DNA from: Temnothorax longispinosus
Taxonomy: Eukaryota > Arthropoda > Insecta > Hymenoptera > Formicidae
Assembly (NCBI RefSeq): GCF_030848805.1
Contig: NC_092362.1
Coordinates: 8,680,439 to 8,744,438 of the forward strand
Direction: 5' to 3'
Length of the DNA stretch: 64,000 nt
The translations under genes were made by a program, and so were the position numbers. The notes under the pieces are model-generated. The model was not told where the DNA came from. It saw only the letters and a program-made list of their open reading frames with translations, and ran no database searches. This document shows positions 1 through 10,161 of this stretch, in pieces (the first letter of the stretch is position 1; the number at the start of each line of letters is the position of its first letter).

Positions 1-535
1 TATACGTATAGGTCGTGAGATACTTTGTGGAGCTTCTTTATAAAATTACTCTTGTGAAACAAGTTGTATCAATTCATCTTTGGATCTAGAACAAACGAAG
101 CAAAATTATTTTATTTCGTTTAAAGAGATAACGTTAAAGAGAGAAGAATCTAAAGGTTCTTTTGTATAAAAATAAAAAAATTTACTTGAATCGAAGACAT
201 TTAATAACTTTTTTCTTCAAATGCATTACTTGGTACAATAAATTATGTAAACGCAGGTGTCTGCTATCAACGCTATTAATTCGTTTTCCCGGAATGAGAC
301 TGCCGGATGTCTTCGCACGGTGCCCCCCCCCGTTACAATTCGACTCCGTTTTTACAAATTTTACCATATTCACATATCAACATATTTACCATTTACCTAT
401 TATTCCGTGAAATTATTCCAACTACGTTTTTGCAGCTTCCACCATATTCGTACCGTTCCTTTTGAAATGATTCCAACTCGTTTCGTCCTGTCAAAAGATT
501 CGGACGGTCTATACGCGTACGTATATATATAGGCG
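1..535. other. AT-rich stretch, no gene recognised
   Basis: No supported coding region. The small open frames here have no recognisable domain and overlap each other on both strands. The stretch leads into the decayed gene-family copy at 540-710. Confidence 0.4.
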
Positions 536-539
536 ACTC

Positions 540-595
540 TTTTTCCGTTGCTCCCGCTGCTGTCCGCGTTCGTTTCGCTGAAACAATAAATAGCG
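540..595 (-). pseudogene. Remnant of first coding exon of the PGPSS/LNSWQP gene family
   Basis: Read on the minus strand, an acceptor-like GTTTCAG is followed by an exon-like stretch whose GGACAGCAGCGGGAGCAACGG portion resembles the serine/aspartate-rich first coding exon of the family gene at 41.68 kb. It lacks the ATG seen there. It sits about 50 bp downstream, in the minus direction, of the three-way-junction palindrome at 636-710, the same order as for the plus-strand gene at 60.7 kb. I infer a decayed family copy; nothing further downstream in the window edge direction is recognisable. Confidence 0.4.
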
Positions 596-635
596 TTAAA
601 TCGCTTCGAAAGAAATTTGTAAAAAATCGTAAAGC

Positions 636-710
636 GTGGCCGCTCTTGGTCGGTGCGTCAATGGGGTGACGCACGCTCAAGCCTCGCCACCGCGTCAAGG
701 TAGCGGCCAC
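636..710 (-). other. Three-way-junction palindrome, copy 1
   Basis: A 9-bp outer stem (636-644 with 702-710, GTGGCCGCT/AGCGGCCAC) encloses a hairpin with an 8-bp perfect stem (653-660 with 667-674), itself flanked by CTTG/CAAG (645-648 with 678-681), and a weaker second hairpin around 689-701. The outer stem matches the copies at 40.1 and 60.4 kb, while the inner hairpin has a different sequence but still pairs. On the minus strand it lies just upstream of the gene-family exon remnant at 540-595. It could act as folded RNA in a leader, as a DNA cruciform, or be an element end. Confidence 0.7.
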
Positions 711-899
711 ATCGGCGAGGGGGGAATGGGAAGGATAGGGAAATTGGACGAGGGAAAGGAATATTAGAGGAGACTAAGTATAATTTTTTTACGCATCATT
801 GCACGCATACTCATATCTACCCAGATAACACACCGTGGACGTCTCACATAGACATGCATCGTAAGTCAAGTTTTTATTACTTAAAATATTTCAAACAGT

Positions 900-1385
900 G
901 CAAAATATTTCATTTCACAGGATTGCCTTCCATTAGAAACGAAAGAGACACGCAACGATATCACTCGCGCGCGTCATCACTTTTGCACGCTTCGATTTTG
1001 AAATATATAAAAAATATCGTTTCACATAGGATTGTCCTCCATAAGAAACGAAGTGACAGGCAACGATATCACTCGCGCGTGTCATCACTTTTGCACGCTT
1101 CGATTCGTAATGCAGCGCGATGTACGTATATATATATATATATATATGCAGTTGTGATATATGACATAATATATGATATATATATATCGAGAATATATAT
1201 AGTATATATATATATATATGTATATATACAACATTATATATATGTGTGTGTGCTCGTATGCATTTTGTATCATCAAACATTTGTGAAATATATGAAAAAT
1301 ATCGTTTCACAGGATTGTCCTCCATAAGAAACGAAGCGACAGGCAACGATATCACTCGCGCGTGTCATCACTCGTGCACGCTCTA
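900..1385. repeat. Tandem ~105-bp repeat, three units, with AT microsatellite
   Basis: Three copies of a unit containing GGATTGTCCTCCATAAGAAA, then CGATATCACTCGCGCG, GTCATCACTTTTGCACGC, begin near 917, 1023 and 1308. The last two are separated by an AT/TG-rich microsatellite at about 1118-1255. The array lies directly past the stop codon of the minus-strand gene at 1388 and may be part of its 3' untranslated region. Confidence 0.75.
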
Positions 1386-1387
1386 TC

Positions 1388-2416
1388 CTAATAACGCAAT
1401 TTTAAATCGCGGCACATTTCTCTTACCCGCTCCAACGTGTTGCGGTGCTCCTCACCGAAACCTCGGCTGTGTTTTCCTTGCGCCAACTCAACCAGTCGGC
1501 GGCGCAGTTGTTGTCGCGTGAAATCCGCGAACACGTTAGAGTGCCTAGCGACGAGGCTGTCCCACGACCTTAGCTGGTCCGGTGGAATACTCGTCTCCAG
1601 GGCGTGCCTTATTAGAAGACGGTCCATGTACGGACTGAACTCTTGGCTCCTCGACACGGTACCCCGCTTTTTTCTAGCGAGATCCGGTGATTCGCCCGAA
1701 GTGGTCGAGTCACTCGACTCTTGGTCGGCCACATCAGCGGGAGAACGAGAACGACGACCGCCGGAACTGGACGTTCCCGGAAAAGCTCCATCATGGGCGT
1801 AACGCGCGGTGGAGCGTTTCCTCCGGGTAGACGACGACGGGGTCGAGGTGGGCGAGTCCGAATCGCTTATCTCGATCGTCGACAGTCGCGGCGGCGGCGG
1901 CGGTGACGGTGTCAGCACAGCAGCAGGAGCGGCAGGAGCAGCAGCGGCTTCTTCCTACTCGTCCGAAATTGTGACAATCGAATCATTGTCTTCCCGTTCG
2001 TCATCCGATAATACCAGAGGAGACATATCGTCGCATGTCTCCTCACTCTCCATTTCGGAGTCGCTTGACAGAAGGACGCACACGTCGTCGGTGACGCATA
2101 CATTGCAGGGCGGCGGCGGTGTAGCATCTCGCAATTGTACGACGGATACCTCGGGACATCGTTCTTTCAAAAACGCCAGGGCCTTTCGCATCATTTCGAG
2201 CTTCATCCTCGCGGATTTCGGAGAACGCGAGTAACCGAAAAGCAGAGGGTCGGCTGGAACGGTCAACGTCGACACTATTGTCGAACTAGACGGTGGCGGA
2301 AGAGGATCCCGGTCGCTCGCCGTCGTCGACGTCGAAGGAACGTCGTCGACGACCGCCCGCGTCTCGCCGATGACGCAAACCTCCGAGGGGGTCGGGGGAT
2401 GTTCGGCGTCGGACAT
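1388..2416 (-). CDS. Disordered protein rich in SUMO-interaction-like motifs, interrupted by one TAG
   Basis: An ATG at 2416 opens a 153-codon frame ending in TAG at 1955-1957; the same frame then continues without another stop for about 188 codons to a TAG at 1388. The first part is acidic with short hydrophobic runs followed by acid (VCVLLSSDSE, SPLVLSDDE, SIVTISDE); the second part begins with a proline run and IEISDSDS, has a basic patch (TRRKRS), and ends in an ordered-looking, probably helical segment of about 80 residues. The hydrophobic-then-acidic runs match the general pattern of SUMO-interaction motifs, suggesting a nuclear protein; that is inference. I recognise no family domain. 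The lone TAG is either a recent nonsense mutation, a readthrough stop or the true end. No intron signal removes it cleanly. Confidence 0.6.
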
Positions 2417-2419
2417 TTT

Positions 2420-2780
2420 TCGCGTACTCTAAACTCGCGTCTGTGTCCACTAAAGCGTTCGACACAAAAGTGCGCTTAGAAGCACTTTGAAAAAAAAAAA
2501 AAAACACGAGTCACTCGATCCGCGCGTACGACGCCTCGCGGTAACGACCGCGGCAAGTCTGCAAAAAAAAAATAACTCGAATCAATTAATACGCAATCGA
2601 ACGCGATACAATTGTGAATTTGTAGTCACAAAAGATATTTTTTAAATATAGACAGTTCAAAAATAGAAAGTTTCAAAATATCGCAATTAAGTAATCAACT
2701 CATCTCAATCAATAGATCAAAGGTAAACGAGCAATTGTTTTTTCAATATAATTAACCAGGCATTTATGAGTTTAATATAT
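2420..2780. other. Upstream region of the 2416 gene, AT-rich
   Basis: Non-coding by eye. It would contain the 5' untranslated region and promoter of the minus-strand gene starting at 2416. A short palindromic GGTAACGACCGCGG occurs near 2540; a similar string recurs in the repeat units at 23.5-24.1 kb. Confidence 0.3.
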
Positions 2781-2783
2781 ATA

Positions 2784-3189
2784 CACTCCTCACCAACAAA
2801 ATTGAGGAACACTTAAATTATCTTAAAAACTAGGCAAAATTTGAGCAGCTGTATCTCGGTTAAAAATTAACGAAATTTAAGTTTTAAAAAAGGGTTTCGA
2901 AGCTCGAAATCTCTACTTTCAGAAGATTACTATTTTCTTTCAGTTTTCGTGAGTCAGGCAATTTTTACACACAGAACATTGTCCAGCTCGTGGTTTCTAT
3001 ATTCGTAAAAATTAGCAAACTCAAAGAAACTAAAAAAAACGAGCGATCTTCCGAAAGTAGAGATTTCAAGCTTCAAAACCCTTTTTTAAAACTTTTATTT
3101 CGTTCATTTTTAACGAAAATACAGCTGTTTCAAATTTGCCCATTTTTGAAGATAATTTAAGCGTTCATCCAATTTTTCCGCGAGGAGCG
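2784..3189. mobile_element. Tc1/mariner-type MITE, 406 bp
   Basis: Long imperfect terminal inverted repeats: the left end (CACTCCTCACCAACAAAATT...) pairs with the right end (...CGCGAGGAGCG), and the arms continue through TTAAATTATCTT and the region around the AAAGGGTTTCG/CAAAACCC pair, so most of the element folds back. Each end is flanked by TA (2782-2783, 3190-3191). There is no coding capacity. The same terminal sequence seems to form the perfect hairpin at 15009-15041. Confidence 0.75.
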
Positions 3190-3229
3190 TACAATCGCTT
3201 TACACGTTCATACAATTACAATATCGTAT

Positions 3230-4168
3230 CATTTTGAATCAAACTAGAGATTTTACCATTTCACCACTGTTTCTCAAAATTATTCTAACTATCGATTCGA
3301 AGATTTTCCCATTTCAGTACTCTTTCCAAAAATTATTCTAACTATCGATTTGAAGAATTTATCATTTCAGTACTCTTTCCAAAAATTATTCTAACTATCG
3401 ATCTCAAGATTTGACCATTTCAGTATTCTTTCTCAAAAATATTGTAACTATCGATTCGAAGAATTTATCATTTCAGTACTCTTTCCAAAAATTATTCTAA
3501 CTATCGTCTTTAAGATTTTACCATTTCAGTACTCTTTCTCAAAATTATTCCAACTATCGATTTTAAGATTTTCCTATTTCACCACTTTTTCTAAAAAGTA
3601 TTGTAACTATCGTCTTTAAGATTTTCCCATTTCAGCACTGTTTCTCAAAATTCTTCTAACTATCGTCTTTAAGATTTTGCCATTTCAGCACTCTTTCTCA
3701 AAATTATTCCAATTATCGATTTAAATATTTTCCCATTTCAGCAGTGTTTCTAAAAATTATTCCAACTATCGATCTCAAGATTTGACCATTTCAGTATTCT
3801 TTCTCAAAAATATTGTAACTATCGATTTGAAGAATTTATCATTTCAGTACTCTTTCTCAAAAATATTCTAACTATCGATCTCAAGATTTTACCATTTCAG
3901 TATTCTTTCTCAAAAATATTCTAACTATCGATTCGAAGATTTTCCCATTTCAGCACTGTTTCTCAAAATTATTCCAACTATCGATCTCAAGATTTGACCA
4001 TTTCAACACTCTTTCTAAAAATCATTCTAACTATCGATATACAGATTTTACCATTTCAACACTCTTTCTCAAAATTGTTCTAACTATCGTCTTTAAGATT
4101 TTGCCATTTCAGCATTCTTTCTCAAAATTATTCCAATTATCGATTTAAATATTTTCCCATTTCAGTAT
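3230..4168 (+). repeat. Minisatellite array 1, ~53-bp unit resembling a 3' splice site
   Basis: About 17 units, each with ATTCTAACTATCG (CTAAC looks like a branch point), then AAGATTTTACC and CATTTCAG, then CACTCTTTCTCAAAA. Units vary between TTTAAG, TCTCAAG and TTCGAAG in the middle. The last unit is followed by TATCGTCTTGTAATAATAACG and GTAAGAG, a possible micro-exon with a donor, and then by the coding stretch at 4275-4516. The same array occurs at 50.92 and 61.70 kb in the same orientation. Confidence 0.85.
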
Positions 4169-4274
4169 CGTCTTGTAATAATAACGGTAAGAGAAAATGT
4201 AACATTTCTTTATATTTAATATCAATTTGTAAACAAGTTTCGACGTATCTATTATTATTTAAGAAATTAATCAC

Positions 4275-4846
4275 GAAATTGATCAAATTTTGAGAATAGT
4301 GGAAAATTTGAACATATCTATGAACGGTCTCACTTGTTTAATTCGACAAGTCATTCAAAGGCTAGATATTTTTGAAAAAAATTGTGATTCTTTAAAAGTT
4401 GAATCTGTTTGGGACGAACGCAATACACTTGAAATTGTTGCTATAGAAACTGAAGCTAGCGTTAAAGAAGTGGAAAGCACGATTAAGAATAATTGCGCAT
4501 ATAAAAAAAATTTGGTAAAAATGGTATATTATTACTTGATCTACTGTGAATCTACGTTATTCAATATACACTATATGTATATTAAAATAACTTAATTTCT
4601 ATTTTTTGTAGAAAACAAGTCTGACGCAAGTTACCAGCGCAGATATAAAAAAAACAATCCGCATTGTGGCGGTCTACGCCACCAACGATACATCCCTGCG
4701 CGATGCCTGCAATACCGGCAGTTCACAGCGACGCCGCCAGGCGTCGCATTGCCGGGGCAGCTTCGCGAGTTCAAAGTTTTGCATCAACGAATATAAAGGG
4801 AGACCCCCTACGGGCTCGAGCAATTCTTCTCGGCGCAAGTCGCCTA
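4275..4846 (+). CDS. Two-exon fragment, DUF4806-like
   Basis: Exon one is open from about 4275 to 4516 and ends before GTAAAA; TTTTTTGTAG then gives exon two, which continues the frame (KTSLTQVTSADIKKTIR) and stops near 4852. The joined part (EVESTIKNN, YKKNL, KTIR, YATND) resembles the C-terminal DUF4806 domain of insect nuclear proteins of unknown function, but it lacks the usual double glycine. No start codon is visible; a frame stop upstream means it begins with an acceptor or is truncated. Exon two runs into the GC-rich repeat, so the C-terminus is probably not original. Identification is by pattern only. Confidence 0.4.
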
Positions 4847-4859
4847 CGGCATAGAAGCG

Positions 4860-5300
4860 CCAGAACGCTGAAGCCTACCTAAGCGCTAGACGCTCTCACG
4901 GCGCAAGACGCCCGCTCACGGCACCAGCCGCTTTCACAAGCGCTAGTCGCTTCCTCGGCGCTGGTCGCCTACCCAGCGCTAGTCGCTTCCTCGGCGCTGG
5001 TCGCCTCCCCAGCGCTAGTCGCTCCCTCGGCGCCGGTCGCCTACAGCGCGAGCCGCTTACTCGGCGCGAGTCGCCTACGAGGCGCGAGTCGCCTACAAGG
5101 CGCGAGTCGCCCGGCCAAACACGGCGCTCGGTCGCCTACCACGGCGCAAGTCGCCAACAGCACCAGTTGTCTCCTCGGTGCGCGGCCAACTTCAACGGCG
5201 CTAGTCGCCTACCAGGCGCAAGTCGCCCGGCCAATCGCGGCGTGCGGCCGTCTGACACGAGGCGCGAGACGCCAGCCAATAACTGCGCGTAGCCCCTACA
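4860..5300. repeat. GC-rich array of GGCGCNAGTCGCC-type words
   Basis: More than twenty copies of a word of the form GGCGC(T/G/A)(A/G)GTCGCC, spaced 17-40 bp apart and joined by TAC, TCC or CGG, between the DUF4806-like exon and the open frame at about 5340. The base composition is sharply different from the AT-rich flanks, which suggests that the whole 4690-5850 block came in with a transposable element. Confidence 0.7.
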
Positions 5301-5339
5301 TCTCGCGCATACCACTCCGCGATACCGCGACCGCGACAC

Positions 5340-5848
5340 AACGACCCGGATCGTCACGCGATACAGACGCTCGCATCCTGGAATCTCGTACGCCCGACAG
5401 GAAACCGTCGGAAGGCAAGACGCCGCGGCTGTTCGAGGAACGATTCAAACAGAAGGACGATGATCCTACTCGGCGACGCCGGACCCTGCCGATGCCTTTA
5501 CGGGCTATTACATACAGAAAACGAAACGTGCAGCTCTCTTCATACTCGTCCGGAGTGACAAGTGTGCCTAGCACGACCGCGGCCGCAGACGCCGCCAAGC
5601 TCGTCGAACCCCCGAAACGCGTGAAGGTCAACCCGGACAAGGGCCTGAGCTCCGGCAAAAAGAGACAGACGCGCGACGCCTCTACGACCACAGATGCAGA
5701 GCCGGCAATGAGGGACGCCCCAGCTTCGGTCACGGTCGGTACGCAGACGGACCCAGAGGCCACGAAGGTCGACGCCTCGACACAAACGAAGCAACGGGGG
5801 GGCCAACAGGTCAAGGCGAGATATTCCGATAACCGAAAGTGTAAATAA
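5340..5848 (+). CDS. Hypothetical basic, low-complexity protein, probably element-derived
   Basis: A frame open from about 5340 to the stop at 5846-5848; the first in-frame ATG is at 5492 (118 codons). It is rich in K, R, T and D and contains two TQT-type repeats (VGTQTDP, DASTQT) and a basic KKRQTR run. I recognise no domain. It lies at the end of the GC-rich block and is convergent with the gypsy element to its right, so it may be the 3' coding part of another retroelement. Codon use is GC-rich, unlike the neighbouring host genes. Confidence 0.4.
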
Positions 5849-5989
5849 CGTGTAAATATAGTATGTAAACATATATTTTGTGTCGCCTACATATATCTCT
5901 TCCCTCCTTTGCGATTCACCTAACCTGGGCGATTCCTACACACGCACCCAGTAGCTGACTAAGTTAGAATAAGCATAGCTGACTAAGAT

Positions 5990-7729
5990 AGATCACCGCT
6001 CTGAAGGAAAGTAGCAGCGCCCATAAAATTGGCGTGCCTGCCTAAGAGAGCTGTGGAGTGGATCTTGTCGAAAGGCGTATGTGATCGGCTTATGATCGGT
6101 GAACACCGTAAAGATCCTTCCTTCTAACATGTGCCGGTAGTGCTTAATAGCGGCGTAGATCGCTAGCAGCTCTCTATCGTAGGGGCTATACTTTTGCTGG
6201 GCCGGATTCAGCTTTTTACTGAAGAAGGCTAATGGTTGCCACTCCGTTCCGTCCCGTTGTTGGATGACTGCTCCGATAGCTGTATCAGAAGCGTCGGTTG
6301 TAAGAGTGATGTCTGCCTCTGGCTTTGGGTGTGCCAGCTGAGTTGCGCGAGACAGACTGTTCTTACAGTTTGCGAAGGCTGCTTCCAGTTCTGTGTTCCA
6401 TGTTATGGGAGCCTTCTTTTTGGTTTTGGTACCGCTGAGTAAGCCGTTTAAAATTGACTGGTCCTTAGCGGCCTTTGGAATAAATCTGCGATAAAAATTG
6501 AGAGTCTCCAGGAACCGTCGAAGCTGTTGAATGTTCTCCGGTTTGGGAAACTCCTTGATCGCTGCGATTCTTTCTGGCGGAGGTTAAGTTCCGTTCTCTG
6601 AAACCTCGTAACCAAGGAAAAGAACCTTTGACCTTCCGAAAACGCATTTGGAAGGGTTGAGTAGAATGCCGTATTTCTGGAGTCGTTCGAAGAGTGTGCG
6701 TAAATGCTTCTTGTGTTGTTCCTCGTCTTCTGATGCGATGAGGATGTCGTCAATATACGCATAGGCAAAATCCAAGTCGCTTGTAATTTCGTGAATGAAG
6801 CGTTGGAAGGTTTGTGCGGCATTGCGTAACCTGAACGGCATATAAAGGTATTCGAAGAGTCCGAAAGGAGTTGTTATAGCCGTTTTTAAAATATCCTCCG
6901 GGTTGACGGGTATTTGATTGTATGCTCGCACTAAATCAATTGTCGAGAAGATCTTCTTTCCGTGCAAGTTCTGCGAGAAGTCTTCGATATGCGGGATCGG
7001 GTACTGATCCGGCTCTGTTCTAGCGTTAACTCCCCTGTAATCTCCGCAAGATCTCCAGGAGTCGCCTTTCTTCGGTACCATATGTAATGGTGATGACCAT
7101 GGGCTTTTCGATACTCGAATGATCCCTTCTTGGAGTAAGAGATCGAATTCAGCCTTGGCCGCCTTGAGTTTGTCGGGGGCTAACCGGCGAGGACGGCTTG
7201 CAACTGGTGGGCCATCCGTGGTTTTGATGTGGTGGAGCGTGCTATGTTTTACCGTATGCCTCTTAGCAGTAGCCTTTAGGATATCAGGAAATTCTGCCAA
7301 GATTCTGTGGTATTCGTCTTCAATAGCCAACACTCTGATAGACTCCACTGCCCCTTTTTCTGATGTGCCGCGTTTGCGCAAGTATGTTTTACCATCGAGC
7401 AGAGTGCCTTTCTGTAGGTCTGGCAGGATATGGTAATAAGCAAGGAAGTCGGCTCCGATGATGGGCTGCGTGACGTTGGCGATAATGAAGCGCCATGGGA
7501 ATGCGCGTCGTAACCCAATTTCCGGCTGCAGTGTAATTGTGCCGTACGTAGTGATTGTTGAGCCGTTTGCTGCATAGAGTTCATAAGATGTTGGCGTGGT
7601 GTGTCCTGCTACCATGGAGCGAGGGTATACACTCACATCCGATCCTGTATCTATCAGGAACCGTCTCTTAGTGTCTTGGCACGTAACGATTAGGCGGCGA
7701 GGGCTTGGGGCGGGTCTACTGGCCGCCAT
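5990..7729 (-). pseudogene. Ty3/gypsy (CsRn1-type) pol: protease, reverse transcriptase, partial RNase H
   Basis: From ATG 7729 the frame shows a retropepsin site (LIDTGSDVSVYP), then reverse transcriptase with the WRSCGDYRGVN, TTPFGLFEYLYMPF and YIDDILIAS motifs. A TAA at 6584 interrupts it just after FLGYEVSENGT; the same frame then continues through the thumb and an RNase H domain (LTTDASDTAIGAV, then YDRELLAIYAAIKH, VFTDHKP) and ends near 5990. The rest of RNase H and the integrase are missing, so the copy is dead. It follows the gag frame at 7757-8584 in the same frame with one intervening stop. Confidence 0.9.
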
Positions 7730-7756
7730 TAGTGACTGCCCTGGTCTTTTTCCGAT

Positions 7757-8584
7757 TTATATGTACACTTGTTGTGTGCACTTTCTTGCTTTCTCACCAA
7801 ATCGATTGTGGTAATAGCAGTGCTTATCATTCTTATCGTCCTTATCCTCTGTGTTTTTACCGCGGTTGCGGCTCTGACTACGGCTTCGACTTCGATTACG
7901 GCCTTTCCAATTGTTACGTTGCCTCGAGTTGTCTCTCGAGAGGCGTGTAGTAAGTGTGGCCACTTGCTTGGTCAGAGTCTGGATTCTTGCTTCCAATGAC
8001 TCTTTATTCGCTGGCGTAGCTGTTGCAGCTACCACAGCCTTGCTCGTCATCTCGTGGATGCGATCGGCCTGTTCGGCTACGCTGTTGAGCGGATCTTCCG
8101 TCCGGGTAGCGAGAACCATCTGCATTTGCGTAGGAAGTCGTCCTAGCCATAGTGTCCGTAGAAGAGAGTCGGGTACATTCTCACCCGCTAAAGTTCGGAG
8201 ATGTCGTAAGAATTGAGATGGCTTGCGATCTCCTAATTCCTCGACCTCCAAGAGTTGTCGTGTCCGCTGCTGCTGCGAGACGGACATGCGCTGTATGAGC
8301 GCTCTTTTTACTGTCTCGTATTTGTTAACCTCTGGGGGCTGTGTGACCACGTCTTTAATCTCCTTGATTTGACGGGAGTCTAATTGAGACAGAGCGTAGA
8401 AGTATTTCGTCGAGTCTTGGGTGATGCCACTGATGGTGAACTGCGTTTCCAGCTGTGCGAACCATAGCTCAGGTTCATCTCCCCAAAACGGAGGTATGCG
8501 TATAGCGAGTCTGCTGACGCTTTCCTCGACGATCTGTATTGATGCGTTGGGATCGTTCATGTTGCTACCTCTCTTTGCGATCAC
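7757..8584 (-). CDS. Ty3/gypsy (CsRn1-type) gag
   Basis: A 275-codon frame. The N-terminal two thirds is a capsid-like region (PPFWGDEPELWFAQLE; FLRHLRTLAG; LWLGRLPTQMQ), followed by a basic RS-rich nucleocapsid and a zinc-knuckle variant, C-Y-Y-H-x-R-F-G-x3-A-R-x-C, which is the form typical of the CsRn1 clade of Ty3/gypsy elements. The ATG used by the element is probably the one encoding MNDPNASIQ, eight codons into the frame. The last residues after the knuckle run into a stop at 7757, so gag and pol are separated by a single codon in the same frame. Confidence 0.9.
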   Translation of the reverse strand: MIAKRGSNMNDPNASIQIVEESVSRLAIRIPPFWGDEPELWFAQLETQFTISGITQDSTKYFYALSQLDSRQIKEIKDVVTQPPEVNKYETVKRALIQRMSVSQQQRTRQLLEVEELGDRKPSQFLRHLRTLAGENVPDSLLRTLWLGRLPTQMQMVLATRTEDPLNSVAEQADRIHEMTSKAVVAATATPANKESLEARIQTLTKQVATLTTRLSRDNSRQRNNWKGRNRSRSRSQSRNRGKNTEDKDDKNDKHCYYHNRFGEKARKCTQQVYI

Positions 8585-8597
8585 ATCGGGGTCACCA
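8579..8597 (-). other. Primer-binding site of the gypsy element (tRNA-Trp type)
   Basis: On the minus strand TGGTGACCCCGATGTGATC lies just upstream of gag. It is complementary, with one mismatch, to the 3' end of animal tRNA-Trp as I recall it, the primer known for CsRn1-clade elements. The long terminal repeat should end just before it at about 8598, but I could not pair this sequence with a second copy near 5.9 kb. Confidence 0.6.
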
Positions 8598-8599
8598 AT

Positions 8600-9046
8600 T
8601 TTACCGCATTAATTGGGCGCACAACGCATTAATATTTAACATAATCTTAGGACTGACGAAAAGGCTGAAAAGTACAGCTGGTTAGGACAAAGACATATAT
8701 ATAAGGCTGCATTTCAAAATTTGCAAATATCGAAAATTTTGTGCGAGGAAATTTCTTCCGTTGCTGCAGAATGGTTAAAACGTGCAAAAGCAAAGAGCAC
8801 AAAAAAAATATGAGTAAGTTTAAAAGTCAATAAAAAAATTTTTTTTTTACGTGGAATTTTTCCAACGCGATAATTTATTACATACAAATTGTTCGAGTGT
8901 TTCAATCGACTATGTTACGATCAAAATAGTTATTAATATAATTGCAACATGCTCTTTTCCGTGGGTCTCTGTTGCACTAATTTTTATTTCTATTTCAATT
9001 AACGTTCTATATGTATATAAGTATATATGTATATGTATGTATGTAT

Positions 9047-9102
<56 letters not shown>

Positions 9103-10150
9103 TTTGTCCGTATATACCGTTAACATATGTAATACAATGAAAACTAATCTTAATTTCTCAAAACCGATCGCGATTATTTTTAGGTTGCAAATAGGTGTGC
9201 TCGACCCGTCGCATAAAGTCTCGCAAATACACACGTCACTACAACGTTTCCGTCACCAAGAATTTGGCTGTTACTTACGTCACACAGAGCAAGGTGGCAA
9301 TTGAGACGTCGTTGTAACGTATAACGCGTCACGAGTTAACACGTCACAATGACGTTTTTAACAGGGTACCAGTATGCCGGGGCAGGGCGACGTATGAAAT
9401 GGCGAACGACAAATACCAGCATGCAAATTATAAAATTACTTGCCGTTTATGCGGTTGCGTTGCTTCTCTCGCTTAATTTTTTCGCAAATCTCCTCGACGT
9501 CTCTCCGCGTGGATCTCCTTGACGTTTTATCCGTGTATGCGGTACCGCGCGCGGCAGGGCGAAGGCACACCCCGCGTTCGCGTTGAACGGTGAACAGCGC
9601 GCGCGCGCGCGCGCACTCGCTCTCGTCACGTTCCGCACACACGACAAAACACTGTTAATCAACATCCACGGATAATCGAATCACTATATAACTTTTATCA
9701 CAGCTCGCGTAGAACCGCGTATGCGTGAAACTCGACGGAGAGAAACGCAGATACGCATAAGTGAATCTCGAATAATCTCGATCGCTGTGACGTAGTATAC
9801 ACTCTGTGTACCGGTCGCGACGGAGAGATCACTGCGTAATCCACGTACCGTTCAAACGTATAGACATGGTTCGCTAACGAACATGAAGATGGCGCCCTCG
9901 CTGCGATGCGTTTCCGAACGCGACACGCGTGCAGCGCCCTAGTGACATACCCTAGGAGGACCTTTGGGACAGAGAAACAGAGAGAGAGAGTGAGTGAGTG
10001 AGAGAGAAAGAGAGAGAGGAAGAGAGATAGACAGACATGGCGTACGCATCGTCAATCGCAATTTCAAATTTAATAAAGTTTTCGCAATCTCGTAAACGTT
10101 AGCTATAAATTTGACAAACGTCGGTCTATTGGAAAATAACTCGAGCTTGT
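8600..10150. other. Non-coding stretch with (AC)n microsatellite
   Basis: 8600-8700 is probably a piece of the gypsy long terminal repeat. An (AC)n tract occupies about 9049-9101. A (CG)n run at 9598-9614 lies in a GC-rich stretch. A GA-rich tract occurs at about 9975-10035. I see no gene; frames through the AC tract are artefacts of the repeat. Confidence 0.5.
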
Positions 10151-10161
10151 CGAATCTCGTC

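Noticed and set aside
636..710. tRNA gene
   Set aside because: A folded shape with several stems, but no A/B box, anticodon arm or CCA-type acceptor stem of tRNA length.
3230..4168. CRISPR-like array
   Set aside because: Units are continuous and degenerate with no unique spacers, and the DNA is eukaryotic.
8851..9304. Frames with runs of Thr-His or Cys-Val around 9050-9100
   Set aside because: Translation of the (AC)n microsatellite.
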